DNA of 64,000 nt from Apostichopus japonicus (Eukaryota; Echinodermata; Holothuroidea; Aspidochirotida; Stichopodidae). The stretch covers positions 42,002,111-42,066,110 of the forward strand of contig NC_092576.1 in assembly GCF_037975245.1 (NCBI RefSeq). Reading direction: 5' to 3'. This document shows, piece by piece, positions 1 through 11,446 of this stretch (within the stretch, counting starts at the first letter, position 1; each line of letters begins with the position of its first letter). The notes under the pieces are model-generated. The model had not been told where the DNA came from and did not search any database. It saw only the letters and a program-made list of their open reading frames with translations. The translations under genes and the position numbers were made by a program.

Positions 1-298
1 AAATAAATGTATCTATAGGTAAGAGCAAGATATTAAGGACTAGGAATGTGGAATATTGTTTTCTTTTCCTGTAAGACTCATATCGTCTGTCACCGGAATA
101 TTCCATACCGGGAGACAATACATGTTAATAACTCTCAAGGATGCTGGCTTTTTATGATTATGTTTTGAACATTGATCGACACCTCTAACCCTTCACTGTT
201 ATGCATGTTACTAATAATAACAGTATCACCGGTAAATGTGAAAGCAAACAACATTATTAATGATTATAATGTACTTAAAAGTACCAAATATTACAAAC

Positions 299-354
299 CT
301 TCCTCCATTGACCCGATTGTAAATCCAGATATCTGGATTCATTTGATGATATGA
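299..354 (-). pseudogene. Gene 1 exon 10: cassette exon D with lost splice acceptor
   Basis: The coding frame (YLDLQSGQWRK at its end) is open and aligns base for base with the gene 2 exon at 54636-54691. The acceptor AG seen there as TTATTACAG reads TTTACAA here because of a single C-to-T change at plus-strand position 355. A downstream CAG inside the exon would give a wrong phase. The exon is probably skipped or the 3' part of the gene is inactive. Confidence 0.6.
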
Positions 355-3300
355 TTGTAAATATAATATAATATTATCAATAAATTATCTTAGTAATAAA
401 TGACATATTTTATACAATACATAAGTTCAATATTAATTTGTTTCACATACTTATAATGTTAACAGTCAGATGTAATGCACATGCACTAGAGGGGTCGAAT
501 ATCAGTAAACTGAACCATTGGAATGATCTCTCTATTAATTAATTAGTAATAAAGTACTAGAAATGAACAGTCACTAGTAATCCAACCAATAATTGTACTT
601 TCTTTGTTATCTTATACTTCTGGCTTACTTCACGGTCATTATTTTATAGAGTAACAATAATATATTAAATAACTATGAATTCAAAACACTAAAATCATTT
701 AGATTTCATTAGAATATATATATGGGGACCTGAACTGGCTTGAGTCAGCTCAAGGAATTCTAAGGGAACACACATTTTTAAGAAGTCTCCCCCCCCCCTG
801 AAATCATATCCCCATACAGCACTAGTTTGTTTGTTATATGCAAGCACTACCTCTAGATCACCATTCTAGGTTCAATATTGCCAACAAATATCTCATGATA
901 CAACCACCACCCCCCCCCCCCCCCACACACACACACACCATCCTCATCAACACTTCCCTCTCATGTCAGAAATATGTAAAACGTTGCAATAAAAGCAATC
1001 TACTTGATCAATAATTCTTATGTACGAATCGTACCTTTAATATTCCTTGATCTTGATTCTTCTGGTATGATGTCTGGCTTGATCGATGACGGCAGTTTAC
1101 AGTTAAGAAGCCTTCAAAGGTAAAGAAAGCAGGGAAAGTACATATTTAATATTTATAAATTAAATGAATATCGGATGTCATCTTTGTAATAAAATAACAT
1201 GGAGGTCAACGAATTAGCCTTTCCTTTATTTTGGTAAAAGAGATGTTGACAAGCTATAAGTAGCAGCCACTAGTTATGAAGGCCAAACAACCCTTCCACC
1301 ACCCTTCCTTACGCCCTTCTATACAAATTTGGTTATATCATATTTTTAAATTATTTCTATTTCTTAATAAAATGTGCATAACTCCTTCAAATATTCTTCA
1401 TTTTATAACAAATAAAAGTATTTGAAAATAAACAATATAAGTTTTTGTTCCATATACGTGAAATTCTTCCCATCTTACGTTTCAGTTTCTAAGTAACATT
1501 GTATCTTTTTAATTGTTTCTTGTAGTTTTATTTCGTTCATAAGTTCTAAGGTTATTTGCTGTTCCTATTATACTGAAATAGCACCCCCCCCCCACCAACT
1601 CACCTAGTGACATCCTAATGTGTGGAAAAGCCTGAAGATGTGCTGTACACTACACAATACCATTACCTTATCCCCTCCTATATACAGCATACGCACACCT
1701 TCTGACTACCCCTCCTCCTCCCGTCATAACCACATATTATCAGCCAAAGCCTGTCAGGATGTTGTTCCCTTACCATAGTTGCTTGAATCTTGGTGACTGG
1801 ATTCCATAGTTTATTAATCCGATCACTTCTTCCTTGCTAAGTGTGTTTCCCTTTCCTTTTGCATTGATGGATATCTTCTCTACTGATGATAGGCTCGATA
1901 AACTAAGACCGGACTCAAGTCTGATATCTTTACCGTCAAATCCACTGAAGGACCATTGTAGGCTTAGCTTAGATATTGGTATCTGAAAAATAGGAAATAA
2001 ATATCACAGTTAACTTATCTTATAGTTCATCCGTGATGGATAAATACACAGGACGATGATGAAACGTATGTGTAATAGAACACAGCAATGCATAAAACAA
2101 GCTATAAAATTAATCATTAATTTTAACACAGATTTGTCTGTGATTTCTTATTTTTCGTTTTTCATAATATTAGAAACTTTAATTCATTGAAATTATTAAA
2201 AAAAAAGAAAAAAAAAAGAAGAGTGTTGACTTGTTCAAACTTGCTTGCCAAACGTACCAATTAAACAAAAACCTGACATAATGATGATGTTATAAAAAGT
2301 AAAATTCGTTAAGCTGACGAATTTAAAAAAAAAGTACAAAGCAATATCATAAATATTCATATTTGGTCTGTGATATTATATTTAGCACATACATTAACTA
2401 TTTCTGTAGTTTTCATAATCTATGTTATTGCTTCATCCCTGTAAGTCAGTGCATTAAAACATTCCTACAGCAACACTAGCGGAGTCTCGATAACGTTCCT
2501 GCCGTGAGTGACCCATTACAAATGAGTTTCCTTCCGGGGATATACAGCGCATCTCGATACGTGTGTTTATCGTATAGGCCTATATACTACTTGCAATCAA
2601 TTCGTAATAATAAAATAAAATCATTTCCAATCATTAGAATTACACAAATATTACATAGGGCTATATTAATTTCGTGTTGTGCATATGTTAGACATTCCAT
2701 TCGCCAGCAGACTGACAAACCAGTAGCGAAGCCAGATAGCCGGCCAGGTTTAAAATAACCTAGCTTAATCCTACAAAGTATGAACGAAGTCACCGTCATA
2801 TTTAACTATAAGTATAATGTACTTTTATAGACTAATTTGAGTTTAACTTTCCCATTCAATTTTCCCCAATTTTGATACAGTTTACCTATAATCTTTTAAT
2901 CTCTCACTTTTGACCTACTGTATGCCTAAGTCTATACTAGCCTAGTTCCTCCGGTTGGAAACATCCATCCCTTACTGCTACCAACTTTACCTCATTTGTC
3001 TATTTAGGCCCACACTCCACAGTATATAATTTATTTAGGATAAAAGTTGGAACCTACTCTTATGACTGAGACAATAATTAAATCCAAATTTAAAAAGGCT
3101 GGCGGAGGATATACATTTATAAAGCTATATTCTAAGCTCTTACTTTTCCCGGAAAGAGAATCTTACACTAGCCGTAGCTAACGGTTAAAGTCTAACGTTA
3201 CATTACGAAGGCTAACAAGTTGATAATGAAACACTTGACACCGTGAATGTAACGCGGACACTGCCCGGTGACGTGATTAAGACGTAGCCTAGGCCTACGC

Positions 3301-6300
3301 GTGTGAAATGTATTAGATCACAAACCTTGTTGCTTCTTTTTATTTTCTTTAAAAAGCTAACGTTATTTGTTATACCTACATTTTTTTTTACAACTAACGT
3401 TGGGCTACCACGTCAACCAATAGGCCTAAGTATAACGCCAATACCGATTAACGCTGTCGGTACAAACGAGTAGAAATTTATACTGGCCACTAATAGGCCT
3501 ACATATGTAGAGGTCTCAAATATAACAGAAAAAAAAAAAAAAAAGATACATTAATTTGATAAGCTTGATAGGCCTACATGCTATTATTTTGTTCGGCTAG
3601 ACGTTGTCTAAGTTTAACACATTAAAAGGAAGTTTACGGGCAACATATGACCGGATGTCTATATGTTTGAATATAGGCCCTAGGCCTACTTATTCTTTTG
3701 TGCGTTCAACAAGCTTATTTTTGGGGATCTAATTTCTGGTTTGTCATCTAACTGTTTCATGTAATTTCTACTCTGCTGACGTTTCTATATTGTTTTACTT
3801 CTTAAGGCTCCAATTTCAAGAAGAACAAACGTAACCTAAGAAATAATAGTAGTCTAAAATAGTCATTTCAGACAGGTAAGGTTACATAAAGAAGTAATAC
3901 CTTTGAAATTCATGCAACGACAAATGTTACCGAAAAGACAAAATCTCTCAAGAATGCCTAGGCCTATAATTGTTGAATAGGCCTATAATTACCGTAAGTC
4001 AATATAATAACAGCAGCAAACCATACGCGGTGTAGGCCTAAGTCCATTATCAGTTTCACAGTACCACGACGAACACGTATGTACGTACGTGTAACTAGTA
4101 ACGAACTGAATCTCTACACAGAGTAAGTCCTTTTTAAGTGACCCGTCATGCGGGAATCTATACGTACGTCTACGTGCGCAGATGATCAGCGTTCACTGTT
4201 CGGCTTTGTTTACATTTGAGAACAGGTGTTTTGTTGTTTGAGTGTACTCGTGAAAGGAAGCTCCAAATACTTTAAATTGTTTAGGCTTTTGCTATTCTTC
4301 TTCAAACGTTCCTTCTACTGTACCAAAATACATGAAACTCAATTATTAATAAGCCAATATTAGTTGGAGAAACCAAATAAATGTCCTTTTTCATCCATAA
4401 ATAAAGAAGGTAAATGATACTTTCGTAAAAATTGCATATTTAAATTGGAATATAGCGATGGGTTGTGCAGAATGGAGGGCGCACTTCCTAAACAAATGTT
4501 ACAGGTGACGAGGGTGTTGGGTCAAGACTAGAGATACAGGAACGATTACCTTGATACTAGATTTATATTTCCTTTCAGTCTGCAGGGTTCCAACTCGTTT
4601 TCTAATTAATGATACTTTTAAAACGTTTGGCGATAAATGAACGGTCCTATCGTGTTTGTTTCATAGTCTACCATACATTATTGACAGTGTCATCACCAAG
4701 GGCGTAGGAACCGTGAAAAATATGGAGGGGCGGAAGTATCATTCCGCCTCATCCCCCCCCCCACCCCCCGCTTCGCAAGTCAGAAAACCCCTTTTTCATT
4801 TCCAAATGAGAAAAAAATCTCATTTGGAGCACCAAATTGCATCTAAGGCCGCCTGGAAATGCAAAAAAAAAATCCAAAGGGGAGGGGGACACCCCCTCCC
4901 CTTAGTCCCCTCCCCCAGGCCGGCCATCAGTCTCCAGCCCCTCCACTCAAAAGTACCTTCCTACGTCACTGGTCATCACTTAGGTTAATGCTATTATTTC
5001 TTAAACAAATAATGGTCCTCTGTCATATCAAGGTGTATATTCTTTGTGTGTCGTGGGGTGTTTAACTAGTAAAAACAGTTATACTCTGGGCTGCGTATAA
5101 CGGGAAATTTCATTACAATTGTGTTAATCAATACTTACTCAGACACTGACACTTGATGAATAAATAATATTTCATCATCTAGGTCAGATTGGTTGCCTTA
5201 GATGAAGTATAATATCCGTTGCTTGTAATGGACACGTGGTACTGCAATGTACCGTTATAAGAATGGTCACTTGAGGTAGCAATATTTCTATGGCTGTGTT
5301 AAAATATAAGTGACTTACGTTGTGACTTGATGCAATATCAAGGAGCAATATCGTAGACATCTGGAGTGGTTTAGAATCAGTCCTCCTTAGATACACAATA
5401 CTCGAACACAGAACTCGTAAACTGTTTTGACCCTTGGTCTGGAAATAAAAATAGAAGCGTCTTCAAATGGACATAGAAAGAACTTCAAGTTATAATATTT
5501 TAGAATTGCTCCCTTGAGTATCACCATTTCACATAATATTAACGGTAGATGAAAGCTGTGAGGGGAACTGATAACCCCCCCCCCCCCCATCCCTTCAAAT
5601 GTTGTATGAATCAGGGATATCAACTTAAATTAACGTTTTGACTTTTGACTTTCATAACACCATATAGACTCTGCTCTCTGTTACGAATTCGATTTTAAGC
5701 AAGAGGATGGGGGAACATGTAATGTCCGTTCTGTGTAGGAGTCCAAGGAGAGAGAGATACCCTCCCCTTGAGGAAACTTTCGTTTAGTGGGATTGTATTT
5801 ATAATGGTGCCACCCCCTTTCACGGAACTTAATTTTAATTATTTATTGTATTTATATGACTCTTATTGGCATAACATAGGCTCTATACCCTATGTAACGT
5901 ATTGAAGGTTTAGAGCTGTAGAGGGAAAGAGGACAGGGAAAGGGACAATGAATTATATAAATACTCGTTTTGTGTGAGAGTCTGACGGGAGAGGTGTCTC
6001 ATTTTTCATTTAGAAAATTATTTTTAGGATAGATGGCTTAGATGCACAAATTTGCTGTCATTTTTATCATTTTAACTACATCTTTGAATACGACTTCGTG
6101 TGCGTCTGGCATTACATACACTTTGGAGACGTTCGAGATACTTGTTCCGATTCTCCTAGTGGCTACAGACGTATGTGTATCAAACATATAACAACAATTA
6201 AGAATTCATAATAGTACATGTTGGTAGGTATATCTATTATGGTGCAGGTGGAGATGTGCAGCTTTTATTACAGAAGACAATAGCATTTGAATATTTAAAT

Positions 6301-9300
6301 TCCAATCATACTGAATGAAGGTAATATGTTCATCAACATATCGTCACATATTTGGAAGGGCTAATTGGAAGCAGATCACACAGTGCTAATGTTAGGGATT
6401 GGAAGGGATTAGTGGGCTTAGCGAATGTTTTCGGTTCAAATACTGAGACATGCAAGAATGCCACATAAACCAAATCTTAATTTATGAATATTTTCAAAAT
6501 TGTGACTAAACTTTAATGTGACCTTGGCCGTGCTTGCACCATATTTCACATGGATGTTGATCGAAATCGACACCGAATTAAGTAGACTATCTGAGCAGCA
6601 AAAAGGGGAAACTTGGTTGATAATTAGTACTGTGCATTGTTTTTGGCTAGGAGTACACGACCCCCAAAAGTTTAGACACGTATAGATAGTTCTTGTTCGC
6701 CTAAGTTTCAAGTTTGGATCACAAATACATGTCAGGGAGAGAAATTACACCTATATTTATTTACTGCAATGTATTCCTGGTATTCGTGTAGCTATTGTAG
6801 CGAAAACCTACGGGTTACCCCCGTTGTACGATTTGCCTCTCCTATGTTTAATTTAAACGTCGATTGAGCTCCGCAGAGGCAGCGAGCTATTTTTAGAGCC
6901 AGGTCGCACAACGGCTACGTAATATTTCTTATCATTCTACTTGTGTTTGAGTATTCTCCTGTGCTTGGATAGACAGGCGAAATACTGGGTGTGTCGATCG
7001 ACCCCATTGGTTACGGCAAACTGTAAGACTGTGAGGGTAGTCGCTGATTGGCCAAGAAGTAAAAGTTTTCCAGCATTTTGTGTCGATTAGGTGGGTAACG
7101 AGAAATATTATGGTAATTAGCACCAGGGAGTTGTCCCATAACAACTCCCTGCTCGCACTGTGTGTGATAGAAGCAGCATCAGCGAATTTGATTAAGTCAG
7201 ATGTATTTTTTGTTTCATAGCCCTGTACAGATATTTGTGCTGCCAGACGCCTTTGCTGCCCGACACTTGCGGATTGCCCGACGGCTGTGCGTTGCCCAGC
7301 ACCTGTGCAGCGCGATATCTGTGCAATTCCTGACCCTTGCGCTGCGCGATTGTTGGGCTGCTACAGTCGCAAATGGTGCCCGCCCCTAGCGCGGTGGTGT
7401 GTTTCATATGTACAGTGTATTATATAGTGTAAAGATTGAGTGAAGAATTACATGTATATTAAACCTTACACTTTCGATATCTGCTGTCCGGTTTAATGGC
7501 TTGTTTGTACCATCCCCCTCCTCTTACCTTCCCGCCACTTCGGTTGGTTCCCGGACAGGGAGTTCTCCATACCAGGACGTTGGCAGCGTTATACTATATA
7601 AATCTTCCAAAGACATGCATTCGTTATATTCCAATTTCGAGTGATTCCAGTTTTACCCGGTTCAGTATTTTGTTCACCTTACGTTACCGACAGAAGGAGA
7701 AAGGGGCTACATATAGCGGAGAATGTCTCAGTATTGCTTTACCGCATCGGACTAGGTAAGGGAGGACTTGATTTGAGAAAATGGCCTATGACCCCTCTCT
7801 ACTCTGGCGCAGGGACCGGTATCAAACATGATATGTATCAAAGCTGTGATTTGTAAACGTACCAATAATTTTCCCGTCCCCGTTGCGTGTACAAAAATAT
7901 CCAAAGTAGAGGGGAGCTTTTCGAATGATTATATTACGTAGAAAATGTTGGTTATCATCCATAAAAAATGTTATGTTTAAATTATGCAGCTAGCATTGTT
8001 TAAATGTTCTAGTGCAAAGAAAAACCTTCCGATTTTGACAAGCGTGCGATTGATGAAACCGTACGCATGTGTACACGTCTTCAATGTGGTTACTGTATAT
8101 GTCAGTTACGGCATTTTATGTTTCTGTGTCTTTTCAAGAAACTGTTTTTCTTGTGTATTTGAAGACGATTTCAAATCTGACACTTATTCACAACGACTAA
8201 AAACAGCACGAGTAACTGAATGACAGTAGAAACCTCTGTAAAATGCACCTAAGAACAGTATCATCTAACTGCTTGCATGTAACGCATTTCTAAGGTGAAA
8301 TGAATTCCTGTAGAGAAGAATTTAGTTTTCTTATTCGTAAATGGATCCAAATAATTGAAAATATAACACCTAAACACAATTTTACTTTTAATTCATTGAA
8401 TCTACATTCCAACAAACTCTGGTTGGTCACTGGTCACTACTTAGTGAGGGTGACTATTCATTTATATTTACTGGCCTATATTTAGATCACATAAACACGA
8501 ATAAAAATGACCAATACAATGAACATTATTACACAAAAACAGTTGCAGATAGTTTACTGACAGTTAACGTTCGGCATAATTGGGAATTTTCCACATTTTA
8601 TTGTTTTTTATTTCAGTTTATCAAGGTTTAAATATTTGTCGTTAAAGTTATGAAAAACGTCCTCTACGGACAGGATTGCACTCAAGAGAGTGGTAAATGA
8701 CTTACTTCAAGTGTTATGGCTTCCTTGGAGTTCGACACCCATTTACCTCTGGAAGAATCTAAATGGAAACCATGTTCAGTCGGTGTCCATGTAACTGGAA
8801 AGAAGAATTATATAACGATTTTGTTTATAGATCAAGCACGTTAAAAAAAAATGGTATACATAATTACAAGGTAGATGTATGATCAAATATTGATATTCTT
8901 CGTTGACGTTTACAATATAATGATATAACCCGTTTAGTGTCCCACAAAGGATCACAAATTGCTTTTCACGAGTAACAATTTGAGTTGTTTCTATATTCTC
9001 ACCTTGAATGTTACGTAACTTCGTAATAGGAGAAAGAGAACCGACGAGAAGAGACAGAGGTAACAAACAATCAATGAATCTGTAAAATAAAATGTGATTT
9101 GTGAGTGGTGAATGCGTTAAATGATTGAATCATTTCAATGTTATCCACCGTTTATGAAGTAACTATAGTGTACAGTTAATGATGCATTCCTCATTAAGTA
9201 TTGTTGCGTTCCGAGCTTCTCTGCCTAAGTATTTATTGAGTGTACTCGTCTGTTCTCAGAGAGAACGAATCAGTTTTGCTTTAATGTCTCACTCTGGTGA

Positions 9301-11446
9301 TTACACTACACAATAGTAAAATACAACATATGAAGTACAATCCCTTTTTACTAAACAGCAAGAATACTATCACGTTCCAGTATGTATACATCAATCATCT
9401 AGCTTAAAGTTATACTCAAGACCACAGTTCCATAATTTGCTGCAGGTTGGTAATTTAACGTTCATTAAGTTAAAGTTAAAACAAACATAACAGTAAGTGA
9501 TATGTGATTACTTACGACAATTTCTTCAGCCGTTTGCATTGCTGTGCAAACAACAATATTCCTATGACTTGGTCCTTTTTAAATTCTTTTCCTTTGTTCG
9601 TTTTGATCTGTAGATCCTCTAAGGTGGACGATACAGGCACCAGTTTTCCATTTTCCAGGGTTATGTTATGTTGATCTGCCGAGCTAAACGATGCTAGTCC
9701 GAGTATGGTAAACTTGATGTAAGGAAAACACATTTTTAAAATTATTAGACAATGGTGCGCAGTCATATTGGTGACTGTGAATTTATAGAGTGACAAAAAC
9801 AAAGCACATCTTCCTCTACATTTCTGATAGACAAGATGGTCCATGCGAGTCCAATTGATGATGTACCAAATAACAGAAATTAAAGCAGACGAAAAATATG
9901 GAAAGGTTACTGAGTGTGAATTTTTTTCGATGATATGAAATGATATACGGATCAAGCCCGTGATTCCCTTGCTCGGAGTCGTATATAATCACTACCGACC
10001 TTTATTATTAAAATCATTTCCAATTACAAACACTTCTCGTTACATCAGTACTGACTAAAAAACCTTAAAATAGTTGCAAAAAATGTAGAAGTATGGACTT
10101 AGTCTACCACAGGCAGCTTAATGTTTTAAATATTGATATTCTACATAAGCGTTAAAGCATTTGTATCAAGCTAAACATTTCAATTAACTCACACCAGAAG
10201 TAAAAGATTCCTGCAAACCGAGGTCCAGTTTTCCAAAGTTAAGGTCTGTTGGAGATACGTTATCCCAAAGTTGACAAGAGATCGAAATAAAGGATAAAAA
10301 AGTGTCAATGTTTCTGTTAGCATAAAGTATTGAAACTCTTAATGGTTTATCGGTTACTTAACTCATATTGCATTAGTTCATTGTTATGGATGTTTCAAGT
10401 GTATCGTTAGATTTCAACTAGGGCAATTATACATGGTATATATTTCGAACGTTCAAGGTGATGTTTTATATACATATGGTTGATATTGTACCTGGAGTGT
10501 TCTTCAGATTCATACACTCACCTTCTGGCTGCTGCATAGACTGATCATCACCTGTACACCGTTTCCCTGTATGAAGCTCGAACAATGTGTGCGCCTTTTT
10601 CTGTATCCCATGAAGATTAAGCACTTTCAAAGCATACAAAAGAGTCGAGATATCTGTCTCTGTTATTTGCCCTCTCTCCTCCATATAGCGAATCATGAAG
10701 TGATTACGACTAATTTCATTTTGCAGCAAATCGATTTGGGCCGGCGGGTATCCAAAGAAGGTGGCAAGTTGCAAAATACTGTCCTTAGTTAGGATATCAC
10801 CTAATTTAGCTTTGAACCTACCGAAACCTGTTAAAAAGATACAAAAAAACCAACAAATAATTCACATGCCATATATTCTGGATTAGGTGTAAGGGGCTTT
10901 ATAACTATTTCATGAATGATATAATCCAGCTGTATTGAATTTAAGTGAAATACATATAAATCCACGAACCATGTAGCCCGGCTCCACAAAAAGACAATAG
11001 TATAACTAACTATATGTAGGCAAAACATGAAGAAACCGACACACTTAACAGTTCGGATCTGTTTAGGACACCGTGTGTAATCCGGATGTTAGTGAATGTT
11101 AGATGGAACCCGTCAAACATATATTCCAGATGTTAGTGAGCATCTTGTGCAAGGCGGTGTAGTTTGAACGAATATCAGTAAAGCCGAAAAACAGATCCCC
11201 TCCCCCCCCCCAAAGAAAAAAAACACGACACAATGCAGACATCTACCCATATAGCTAAGTGAACAGTTATGACCCATCGATGTAGCCAAAAGTGACATAG
11301 ACTGATTTTTCATATTTTAAACTGAGTTGTTGTTATTTTGCTTATGTGACATTTTCAATGGCTATTCACAATAGCGACAATTAAAAAGTGACAATCGTAC
11401 CTGTATCATACTTATTTGCTGTTTCTTCCACATGCTTGGCAGCCAT
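299..11446 (-). CDS. Gene 1: death-fold plus LRR-like receptor-type gene (5' complete, runs off left edge)
   Basis: Proposed coding exons on the minus strand are 11446-11401 (Met), 10827-10522 (death-fold), 10245-10193, 9712-9516, 9079-9003, 8794-8706, 5438-5319, 1982-1774, 1111-1035 and possibly 354-299. Phases join without a break through the exon ending at 1035. The N-terminal part resembles a DED/Death domain. The rest is a repeating cassette of LRR-like exons with motifs such as DCLLP.S and NCKLPSS. The order death-fold directly to LRR, with no NACHT exon in the 276 bp intron between them, is unusual for an NLR. The likely role is intracellular immune sensing or an adaptor; this is inferred from domain type only. 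The acceptor of the last exon has lost its AG, so the 3' part may be broken or spliced differently. Confidence 0.7.
901..938. repeat. Poly-C / (CA)n tract (also at 55244-55275)
   Basis: C run followed by CACACACA; both duplication copies carry it in the same place, with different lengths. Confidence 0.85.
1035..1111 (-). CDS. Gene 1 exon 9: cassette exon C (77 bp)
   Basis: Acceptor CTTTGAAG, donor AAAG|GTACGA, in phase 2 and out phase 1. Product LLNCKLPSSIKPDIIPEE and then SRSRNIK. It has the same length and phase as the other C exons. Confidence 0.65.
1774..1982 (-). CDS. Gene 1 exon 8: cassette exon B (209 bp)
   Basis: Acceptor TTTTTCAG, donor CTATG|GTAAGG, in phase 0 and out phase 2. The product begins IPISKLSLQWSFSGFDGK, with SLSSVEKISINAKGKGN in the middle and KEEVIGLINYGIQS near the end. 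The W-S-F-S and EVIGLINY motifs align with the B exon at 52021-52229. Confidence 0.75.
1983..4688 (-). other. Intron of gene 1, left part
   Basis: AT-rich, conserved with 56373-58935 in copy 2. Rich in TAGGCCTA words. No exon pattern seen on either strand. Confidence 0.6.
4697..4971. mobile_element. hAT-like MITE, same family, present only in duplication copy 1
   Basis: Inverted ends CAAGGGCGTAGGAA and CAGTGACGTAGGAA, flanked by GTCATCAC (4689-4696 and 4972-4979). Copy 2 has the uninterrupted site near 58935, so insertion postdates the duplication. The interior GC-rich block (AGGGGGACACCCCCT) matches the element at 20442 on the opposite strand. Confidence 0.85.
5319..5438 (-). CDS. Gene 1 exon 7: cassette exon A (120 bp)
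   Basis: Acceptor ATTTCCAG, donor AAC|GTAAGT, phase 0 on both sides, 40 residues. Conserved core: an LCSS or MCSG motif, a hydrophobic strand, then LLLDIASSHN. The 3.3 kb intron before it holds copy-specific insertions. Confidence 0.7.
6421..7238. other. Block present in copy 1 only (insertion, or deletion from copy 2)
   Basis: Copy 2 runs from GGGCTTAG straight into CTGCCCAACGCC near 60370, whereas copy 1 has about 815 extra bases here. The block contains an inverted repeat (CCGTTGTACGATTTGCCTCT at about 6821, complement ending at about 6913) and a perfect hairpin (CAGGGAGTTGT, 7124-7151). No clear target duplication and no gene. Confidence 0.7.
7124..7151. repeat. Perfect 11 bp hairpin
   Basis: CAGGGAGTTGT, a six-base loop, then ACAACTCCCTG. 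Role unknown. Confidence 0.85.
8706..8794 (-). CDS. Gene 1 exon 6: cassette exon D (89 bp)
   Basis: Acceptor TTTCCAG, donor GAA|GTAAGT, in phase 1 and out phase 0. The product runs VTWTPTEHGFHLDSSRGKW and VSNSKEAITLE. The gene 2 copy (61562-61650) differs by only two residues. Confidence 0.7.
9003..9079 (-). CDS. Gene 1 exon 5: cassette exon C (77 bp)
   Basis: Acceptor TTTTACAG, donor AAG|GTGAGA, in phase 2 and out phase 1. It encodes FIDCLLPLSLLVGSLSPI then TKLRNIQ. The xxDCLLPxS motif recurs in all C exons of the window. Confidence 0.7.
9516..9712 (-). CDS. Gene 1 exon 4: LRR-like cassette exon B
   Basis: A 197 bp exon, in phase 0 and out phase 2 (TTGTC|GTAAGT). It contains LASFSSADQHNITLENGK, then a beta-strand-like stretch LEDLQIKTN, then KDQVIGIL and CKRLKKLS at the end. 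Hydrophobic spacing fits a divergent LRR module that is completed by exon C. Confidence 0.75.
10193..10245 (-). CDS. Gene 1 exon 3 (53 bp linker)
   Basis: In phase 1, out phase 0, acceptor CCAACAG and donor GTGAGT. It encodes LNFGKLDLGLQESFTS plus a split codon. The gene 2 copy at 63069-63121 is the same length and its sequence fixes the donor: there only GTGAGT after TCTGAC is possible. Confidence 0.65.
10522..10827 (-). CDS. Gene 1 exon 2: death-fold (DED/Death-like) domain
   Basis: This 306 bp exon is in phase 1 and out phase 1, bounded by TTTTTAACAG and a strong GTGAGT donor. The product starts FGRFKAKLGDIL, continues LATFFGYPPAQID and then RYMEERGQITETDI, LLYALKVLNLHGI. Amphipathic helices and the ERGxITExDIxxLLxAL core are typical of DED/Death-like domains that mediate homotypic adaptor binding. 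A weaker donor at 10552 (GTGATG) is also phase 1. The exon has no counterpart in the duplicated copy 2. Confidence 0.7.
11401..11446 (-). CDS. Gene 1 exon 1 (start codon, MAAKHVEETANKYDT)
   Basis: The ATG lies just inside an exon preceded by an acceptor (TTTATAG, then GTACG before the ATG). The exon encodes 15 residues, MAAKHVEETANKYDT, and ends in phase 1 at a GTACGA donor. The split codon G|GT joins in frame to the death-fold exon. The start was chosen because it is the only Met whose exon phase fits. The acceptor just upstream implies an untranslated 5' exon. Confidence 0.6.

Larger units (their letters stand above)
5439..8705 (-). other. Intron of gene 1, between exons D and A
   Basis: Contains the copy-1-only block and a GC-rich part (7230-7400), shared with copy 2 (60370-60560), made of GCCCNGCNCCTGYGC-like repeats, followed by TATTAAA-type signals. 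It may be an old retroelement, but no gene can be called. Confidence 0.5.
1..10404. repeat. Segmental duplication, copy 1
   Basis: Nearly the whole stretch aligns in the same orientation with 54339-63288: position 1 matches 54339, and similarity fades at about 10404 / 63288. Exons, most introns and even poly-C tracts are shared, with many substitutions and small indels, so the duplication is not very recent. Copy-specific differences include a 275 bp MITE at 4697, an extra block of about 0.8 kb at about 6421-7238, and diverged sequence at about 8180-8620. The left boundary lies outside the window. Confidence 0.95.
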
